Below, piece after piece: positions 34,577 through 38,733 of a DNA stretch of 38,733 nucleotides (the stretch's first letter is position 1; every line of letters begins with the position of its first letter). The notes beneath the pieces were generated by a model. That model worked only from the letters and a program-made list of their open reading frames with translations, searched no databases and was not told the DNA's origin. The DNA comes from Methylobacter sp. (GTDB lineage: Bacteria; Pseudomonadota; Gammaproteobacteria; Methylococcales; Methylomonadaceae): contig JANYKK010000089.1 of assembly GCA_025361585.1 (NCBI GenBank), positions 1-38,733 on the forward strand, given 5' to 3'. Both the position numbers and the translations under genes were made by a program.

Positions 34577-34595
34577 CCCGGATTATTTATCCGGG
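34577..34595 (+). promoter_or_regulatory. Leader hairpin CCCGGAT-TATTT-ATCCGGG
   Basis: 7-bp perfect stem about 20-40 nt after the predicted -10 box. Confidence 0.5.
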
Positions 34596-34661
34596 GGCTT
34601 ATTTTAACAAAACTGGAAATCCACTCGCGCCCGGCGCAACCTAACAGCCTGGAGAAAACCC

Positions 34662-34831
34662 ATGATAACCATAACCGTTGAACTATCCCAAGAGCAATCA
34701 TACCTCCTCGCCCAATTCTGCAAGCTGAAATACGAGTCAACGCCGTAAACGATGACGAAGCCTACACCCTGCAAGACGCCATCGGAAACGTTCAAAACGC
34801 ATTAAATGCAGCGGGTTTCAACCCGCGCTAA
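34662..34831 (+). pseudogene. Frameshifted small phage protein
   Basis: MITITVELSQEQSYLLAQFCK in one frame (stops at ...YESTP*), AEIRVNAVNDDEAYTLQDAIGNVQNALNAAGFNPR* in another; together resemble one ~60-aa phage protein. Confidence 0.6.
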
Positions 34832-34849
34832 CGATTTACAAGCAACGCG

Positions 34850-34879
34850 GTAGGCTGGGTAGAGCCCCGCGAAACCCAG
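34850..34879 (+). repeat. Single GTAG-type REP (GTAG-G-CTGGGT...ACCCAG)
   Basis: GTAGGCTGGGTAGAGCCCCGCGAAACCCAG, 6-bp stem. Confidence 0.65.
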
Positions 34880-34917
34880 ATTCAAAACAACAAACAAACC
34901 AAACATAAAGGTGACCC

Positions 34918-35190
34918 ATGAAAATCACAGAAGCCAAACAAAAACTAATGCAACTTGCCGAGGGCCAATACCACAGCCTTGAATACAGCATCACCGACAC
35001 CGGCAGAGGAAGTGCCAGTCAAAAATGCAAAGTCTATATCGACGGCCACGGCAGCTTTGAAGCCCCGCACTGGGAAGCCGCCCTAAGCGGCCTTGAGGAA
35101 GTCATCAACGGCAGGCCCGCTATTAGCGAAGACCTACCGCTATCCGGGCCAGCAGAAGACATAACCACAGCTGCCCAACAAATCGATTAA
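34918..35190 (+). CDS. Hypothetical phage protein
   Basis: 90 aa preceded by aaaGGtGAcccATG; MKITEAKQKLMQLAEGQYHSLEYSITDTG... Confidence 0.6.
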   Translation: MKITEAKQKLMQLAEGQYHSLEYSITDTGRGSASQKCKVYIDGHGSFEAPHWEAALSGLEEVINGRPAISEDLPLSGPAEDITTAAQQID

Positions 35191-35216
35191 CAGCAGTGCG
35201 CTCCTCCTCGCCCTCA

Positions 35217-35268
35217 CAGCCAGAGGGCTGTTTTTAAAAAGCCATTGGCAACAGTGGCTTTTTAAAAA
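35217..35268. terminator. Two consecutive terminator-like hairpins
   Basis: CAGCC-aga-GGGCTGttttt, then AAAAAGCCA-ttggcaacag-TGGCTTTTT (bidirectional). Confidence 0.65.
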
Positions 35269-35437
35269 ATAAACGAGCAGCCCGACTCGTCTCAAACTAG
35301 GCAACAACGCAGCAATTCAGGCAACTACAACAGTCGGAGATATTGAACATGGCTAAGAAGATGTGCGAGATTTGCGCCGATCAGGCACGCCATTGATCGG
35401 CGTCGCATTTGAACACATAATTATACGTGAGGTTAAT

Positions 35438-35578
35438 ATGAAGAAAATAGGCTGCAAATTTTTTGGGCATGACTGGGTCACATTTAAAAATACAGATGCC
35501 GACGGATATAAAACAAAAAACTGGGCAGATGGGAAAGAGTGTCAGCGCTGCGGAATGAAGAAAAACTATGATTATTAG
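35438..35578 (+). CDS. Small zinc-ribbon-like protein (46 aa)
   Basis: MKKIGCKFFGHDWVTFKNTDADGYKTKNWADGKECQRCGMKKNYDY; C..H..CxxC pattern. Confidence 0.5.
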   Translation: MKKIGCKFFGHDWVTFKNTDADGYKTKNWADGKECQRCGMKKNYDY

Positions 35579-35897
35579 ATGCCCGACACCCGGCCCGCTA
35601 TCGGGAGAGCAATGGAAGCCAAGCAATAGCGACGTTGGGCACGCATTCTTGGCGCACGAATGCGGCAACTGCGCCCGCGACAAGGCGATGCGCGAAGGCG
35701 CGGAATGCGACGACAACGAGAAATGCGAAATCATCGGCGCGTCGTTTCGCGGTGACGCCGTCGAGTGGCGAAGGTTGCCGGGCGGAGAAGTGACGTGCAT
35801 TGCATTCGTTCCTGCCGGAGATTCGATACCGCCACAGCGCGATGACAGGACGTTGGATATGTTCGAGTTGCCTAACGCAGAAATAACCGGCGGCTGA
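35568..35897 (+). CDS. Hypothetical Cys-containing protein; stop inside attC-like site
   Basis: 109 aa; AHECGNCARDKAMREGAECDDNEKCEIIGASFRGDAVEWRRLPGGEVTC. Confidence 0.55.
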   Translation: MIIRCPTPGPLSGEQWKPSNSDVGHAFLAHECGNCARDKAMREGAECDDNEKCEIIGASFRGDAVEWRRLPGGEVTCIAFVPAGDSIPPQRDDRTLDMFELPNAEITGG

Positions 35898-35927
35898 AAG
35901 CCGTCCGGGTTGATTGACGGGTTATGC
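35870..35927. repeat. attC-like recombination site 1
   Basis: GCCTAAC (R'')...GTTATGC (R'); inner CGGCT-GAA-AGCCG, continuing stem with unpaired T35904, G35909 and G35912 all on one arm. Confidence 0.65.
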
Positions 35928-35948
35928 TCATTTTTAAAGGAAAAATAC

Positions 35949-36188
35949 ATGAACAACGTAATTGAAATTGTTGAGACAGGACTGAAAGCAAGTGGGCTTG
36001 ACGGTCTTATAGTGCCCGGAGTTTGTGCATGTATTATGGGCGATATTTCACCGGGCGGGTGCTTGAACGGAAACTGCAACGGCGCTTATAAACATATGCA
36101 CAGCAACGGGCAAGACTGGATTACGAGCTTGAAAAAAGAAGCCGTGACCGATGCCGACATTGAGCAATGCATTGCTGAGTGCAGCTGA
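35949..36188 (+). CDS. Cys-rich small phage protein
   Basis: MNNVIEIVETGLKASGLDGLIVPGVCACIMGDISPGGCLNGNCNGAYKHMHSNGQDWITSLKKEAVTDADIEQCIAECS. Confidence 0.6.
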   Translation: MNNVIEIVETGLKASGLDGLIVPGVCACIMGDISPGGCLNGNCNGAYKHMHSNGQDWITSLKKEAVTDADIEQCIAECS

Positions 36189-36411
36189 ACGCGCATTTGC
36201 AATCGACCTGATGAATATTTGGCCTGGCAACCTCGGCGGCGATGATTTACAAGAATGCGCCATCAAGCATGGGCTACTGACGCCAGAGACTCGTCACGCA
36301 CCCTGCGCAGAATCAGGTTGCGCCTGCGCCGAACTTTGCTTCCCGGATGAATTTGATTCAGGAATAACCTGTTTCCGCAAAACAACGCTATTGACCGATA
36401 ACGAGGAGTAA
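36151..36411 (+). CDS. Hypothetical Cys-containing phage protein
   Basis: 86 aa, overlaps preceding gene; start uncertain. Confidence 0.5.
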   Translation: MPTLSNALLSAAERAFAIDLMNIWPGNLGGDDLQECAIKHGLLTPETRHAPCAESGCACAELCFPDEFDSGITCFRKTTLLTDNEE

Positions 36412-36413
36412 TC

Positions 36414-36731
36414 ATGCAAACACAACAAGAGCAAGCCCAAGCCAACGCAGCCCGCCGCGCCGCATACTTTGCAAAGCTCAGCGAAACCCAGCGCCGACGC
36501 GCCCTGGTAGCTGAGCGCGTCAGCGACTACAGCAAGCGCGTAAAACTGGAAATTGCCCAAGCCTGGGCGGCCATCCGCATCGCCACCGCCCAGCTTGAAA
36601 AGGGTCTGGGCGTGGCCGAAGCTTGCGAAACAGGCATTAATGCCGCGCTAACCATCGCCCGAGTCAGCTGCAACCAGCGCCTGCCATGTATCCGCCAGCG
36701 CTGGACAGATGCCGGGCAACAGGCGTCGTAA
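36414..36731 (+). CDS. Hypothetical phage protein
   Basis: 105 aa (MQTQQEQAQANAARRAAYFAKLSETQRRRALVAERVSDYSKRV...). Confidence 0.6.
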   Translation: MQTQQEQAQANAARRAAYFAKLSETQRRRALVAERVSDYSKRVKLEIAQAWAAIRIATAQLEKGLGVAEACETGINAALTIARVSCNQRLPCIRQRWTDAGQQAS

Positions 36732-36734
36732 GCG

Positions 36735-36953
36735 ATGGCATCGCATAACCTGGACGCGCTGCAACAAGCAGTTGACGACTGGAACAAGCGCCACCCGCCA
36801 GGAACAGCGGTAAAAATAACCAACAATGCCGGGATTGATACACTGACAACAACAAAATCCGTGGCGATGATTTATGCAAAATCTGAGGCCGTGGTGTACA
36901 CGCACTGCAAGCCGGGCTTTTTTAATATTAATAAATTGGCGGTAATAGAATGA
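36735..36953 (+). CDS. Hypothetical phage protein
   Basis: 72 aa, ATGA overlap with endolysin gene. Confidence 0.55.
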   Translation: MASHNLDALQQAVDDWNKRHPPGTAVKITNNAGIDTLTTTKSVAMIYAKSEAVVYTHCKPGFFNINKLAVIE

Positions 36954-37516
36954 ATATAAGAACAATAATCAACGACGTTATCGAAAAAGAAGGCGGATTT
37001 GTAAATCACCCAGCGGACAAGGGCGGGGCGACAAACTACGGCATCACCGCCATGAGTTACGCCGAATACTTTAAATTCCACGTAGACGCCGTGACCATCG
37101 ACATGATCAAAGCCATCGTGCCGCCGGTGGCTGAAAAAATATACTACGCGCTTTATTTTGTCCGCCCCAACGTCGTCAGCCTGCCCGAAATCATTCAGCC
37201 GATTATGGTTGATATGGCCGTCAATCACGGATGCAGGGGTGCGGTAAAAATACTGCAAAAAGCCCTGGTATCCGATGGTTACAGCTTTAGCCCGCCCGAC
37301 GGGATCATCGGCGAGAAAACAATAGATGCAGCCGGTCAAGCTGTCGCCCAGCTTGGGCAGGTCTTTGTGTCCACCCTGGTCAACTGCCGAATCGATTACT
37401 ACAACAAAATTATAGCAAACGACCCCAGCCAAGCCGCATTCAAAAACGGCTGGATCGCACGCGCCGAGTCATTCCGGCCAGCAGAAACAGGACAACACAG
37501 CGAGGCGACGGCATGA
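36950..37516 (+). CDS. Endolysin, GH108-type muramidase
   Basis: EKEGGFVNHPADKGGATNYGITAMSY...VDMAVNHGCRGAVKILQKAL...DGIIGEKTIDA. Confidence 0.9.
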   Translation: MNIRTIINDVIEKEGGFVNHPADKGGATNYGITAMSYAEYFKFHVDAVTIDMIKAIVPPVAEKIYYALYFVRPNVVSLPEIIQPIMVDMAVNHGCRGAVKILQKALVSDGYSFSPPDGIIGEKTIDAAGQAVAQLGQVFVSTLVNCRIDYYNKIIANDPSQAAFKNGWIARAESFRPAETGQHSEATA

Positions 37517-37806
37517 GAAAGCCCCTACTCGCACCGAGAGACCCGGCGACCGAATTCGCCCGCGACGACATTGTCAAGATAGCAAAGTGCTCGGCGGGCA
37601 AGATTATCAAACTCACCCAGCTCAGCAAATACGGGTTTCCACGGTCTCACCGGCACGGCCCCAAAAAACTCGCGCTATACCCAAGGGCAGCCGTTGAAAA
37701 GTGGCTGCAAAACAACGACATAAAGAGCATCGTCATCCCGGTAAAAGCGTTTAGCTCGGTAGGGGGCGCATCGCGCCCCATTTCGGAGTCCAACCGTACT
37801 TCTTGA
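37513..37806 (+). CDS. Putative AlpA/excisionase-like HTH protein; C-terminus runs into REPIN
   Basis: DDIVKIAKCSAGKIIKLTQLSKYGFPRSHRHGPKKLALYPRAAVEKWLQNN; last ~17 aa encoded by the repeat. Confidence 0.5.
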   Translation: MRKPLLAPRDPATEFARDDIVKIAKCSAGKIIKLTQLSKYGFPRSHRHGPKKLALYPRAAVEKWLQNNDIKSIVIPVKAFSSVGGASRPISESNRTS

Positions 37807-37882
37807 AATGAATTGTCCGTTGGAATGCTTTGAAAGCAACCCGACTTTTGATGTTTGTAAACGGGCGCGATGCGCCCCCTAC
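37759..37882. repeat. REPIN 3: GTAG-GGGGCGC-ATC-GCGCCCC inverted pair
   Basis: Left REP 37759-37779, right REP 37862-37882 (one terminal stem mismatch). Confidence 0.85.
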
Positions 37883-37962
37883 CGGGCTTCGCGGCTTTTT
37901 GCGAAGGTCGCCTCGAATGATGGGTTATGCCGCCTACCCACGAAGCGCGGTTGGAGAGACAA

Positions 37963-38259
37963 ATGAACCTTAAATTTCGCAAGAAACCCGTAGTAATCGA
38001 AGCCTTCCAAATGACCAAAGATCGCCGTGCAAGCAACGCGGACTGGCCGGAGTGGATGCACCGTGCATGGCAGCTTGACCGCGAAACGCCCGGCTCTCTG
38101 TACCCGACCGAAGAGGGAACTGGCGACGGACTGCTGTCGATTGGCACACTCGAAGGGCCGCACTTGGTTTCGTGGGGTGATTGGATCATCCAAGGCGTGA
38201 AGGGCGAACTGTACCCATGCAAGCCTGACATTTTCGAGGCGACGTATGAAGCGGCCTAA
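37963..38259 (+). CDS. Phage/cassette-type hypothetical protein; stop inside attC-like site
   Basis: MNLKFRKKPVVIEAFQMT...WPEWMHRAWQ...GTLEGPHLVSWGDWIIQGVKGELYPCKPDIFEATYEAA. Confidence 0.8.
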   Translation: MNLKFRKKPVVIEAFQMTKDRRASNADWPEWMHRAWQLDRETPGSLYPTEEGTGDGLLSIGTLEGPHLVSWGDWIIQGVKGELYPCKPDIFEATYEAA

Positions 38260-38324
38260 CGCAAAAGTCACCGTGACTCCGGCAGCTTTATCGCCGGAGG
38301 CTCCGGTGGACTGCCGGGTTGTGC
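38254..38324. repeat. attC-like recombination site 2
   Basis: GCCTAAC...GTTGTGC; inner CTCCGGC-AGCTTTATC-GCCGGAG; outer AGTC-ACCG/CGGT-g-GACT with unpaired G38308 on the same arm as in site 1. Confidence 0.65.
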
Positions 38325-38349
38325 CTGGCGCTGACAACGGAGAAAGAAA

Positions 38350-38607
38350 ATGAGAGGACGTAGCAGTTTGGCGTTGGCTGTAATGCTGGCGATTTCCGCA
38401 AGCCTACCGACTGTGCAGGTTTGCACGCGCCGAGAGGTTGATTGGTGGGGCGGCAGGAGAGAGCCGCACAACAGAGGGCGACGAGCCGAAAATGATGCCG
38501 CAGCACTGGCGAAGGCAGAAGCGAAGCGCCAACGGAAGGCAGCGAAACGGCTTGCAAGTGTTGCCGCTAGCACTGCTGATTCCGATGGGCACAACGTTTC
38601 GAGCTAA
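38350..38607 (+). CDS. Putative small secreted/basic protein; stop inside candidate attC 3
   Basis: 85 aa MRGRSSLALAVMLAISASLPTVQVCTRREVDWWGG...; N-terminal hydrophobic segment. Confidence 0.4.
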   Translation: MRGRSSLALAVMLAISASLPTVQVCTRREVDWWGGRREPHNRGRRAENDAAALAKAEAKRQRKAAKRLASVAASTADSDGHNVSS

Positions 38608-38715
38608 GCACCGCTTCCCCGTGAGCTTTATAGCTCCACAGTCCTTCGGACATCTCAACCTTTTAAAAAAATCATCAATAGCCGATGAAGCGTGTGCTTG
38701 AGCGAGGCGTTATAC
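38589..38715. repeat. Candidate long attC-like palindrome 3 (degenerate outer boxes)
   Basis: AACGtttCG...AAGCACCGCTTC / GAAGCG-T-GTGCTT...CGaggCGTT; outer boxes GCACAAC/GTTATAC; 69-nt loop. Confidence 0.4.
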
Positions 38716-38733
38716 CACGCGACTTTGCGTATC

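Larger units (their letters stand above)
3187..38733. mobile_element. Lambdoid/siphovirus-type prophage integrated in tRNA-Cys (right boundary outside window)
   Basis: tRNA-Cys 3' remnant followed by contiguous terminase-portal-capsid-tail-lysis-replication-repressor genes. Confidence 0.92.

Noticed and set aside
34495-34740. Minus-strand ORFs over the operator-promoter region
   Set aside because: Cross the promoter, operators and leader hairpin; no family-like sequence.
35381-36079. 232-aa minus-strand ORF
   Set aside because: Antisense to three plus-strand ORFs with better start sites and to attC-like site 1; composition typical of an antisense shadow.
36872-37432. 186-aa minus-strand ORF
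   Set aside because: Mirror frame of the clearly recognisable GH108 endolysin.
37513-37806. Phage integrase or confirmed excisionase
   Set aside because: Only a short AlpA-like HTH is visible; no tyrosine-recombinase R-H-R-Y or serine-recombinase features; kept as a tentative HTH call.
38254-38324. Rho-independent terminator interpretation of attC-like site 2
   Set aside because: Strong GC stem but no T-tract on either side; box symmetry and one-sided unpaired base fit attC better, though this is not proven.

Overview
The left ~3.1 kb is chromosomal: bioF (partial, -), bioB (-), comF (+) and a bidirectional terminator. It ends at a 44-nt 3' fragment of tRNA-Cys (minus strand, anticodon loop to CCA), which reads as a prophage attachment site. 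From about 3.19 kb to the right edge the window is a lambdoid/siphovirus-type prophage. The minus-strand genes cover tail tip and LamG adhesin, tape measure, a G/GT tail chaperone with a T_TTA_AAA slippery site, tail tube, connectors, holin/Rz/Rz1-like lysis genes, DUF2190-like protein, ClpP-protease/major-capsid fusion, portal, gpW, a Mor-like protein, TerL, an AntA-type antirepressor with an Icd/Ash-like upstream ORF, TerS, a gutted D12 DNA methylase, a Toprim/helicase primase, a gp10-like protein, a LuxR-HTH protein and Cro. The plus strand carries a CI/S24 repressor, two moron-like genes and small early/late ORFs ending in a GH108-type endolysin. A HigB/HigA-like pair lies on the minus strand. 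No integrase and no second att copy are visible, so the element probably continues beyond 38733. The most interesting non-coding structures are: (1) two strong and one weaker attC-like (integron cassette recombination site) folded palindromes at 35870-35927, 38254-38324 and 38589-38715, each at the end of a small plus-strand ORF; (2) a ~245-bp dyad of twelve GTGCAGGGT-type 9-mers next to the primase, a candidate origin; (3) four copies of a CAAAC-N5-GTTTG operator, two at cI/cro and two overlapping a near-consensus promoter 2.7 kb away; (4) three GTAG-type REPINs plus a REP singlet inside the prophage, one inserted in frame in the Rz-like gene. All calls were made by eye; no database search was run.
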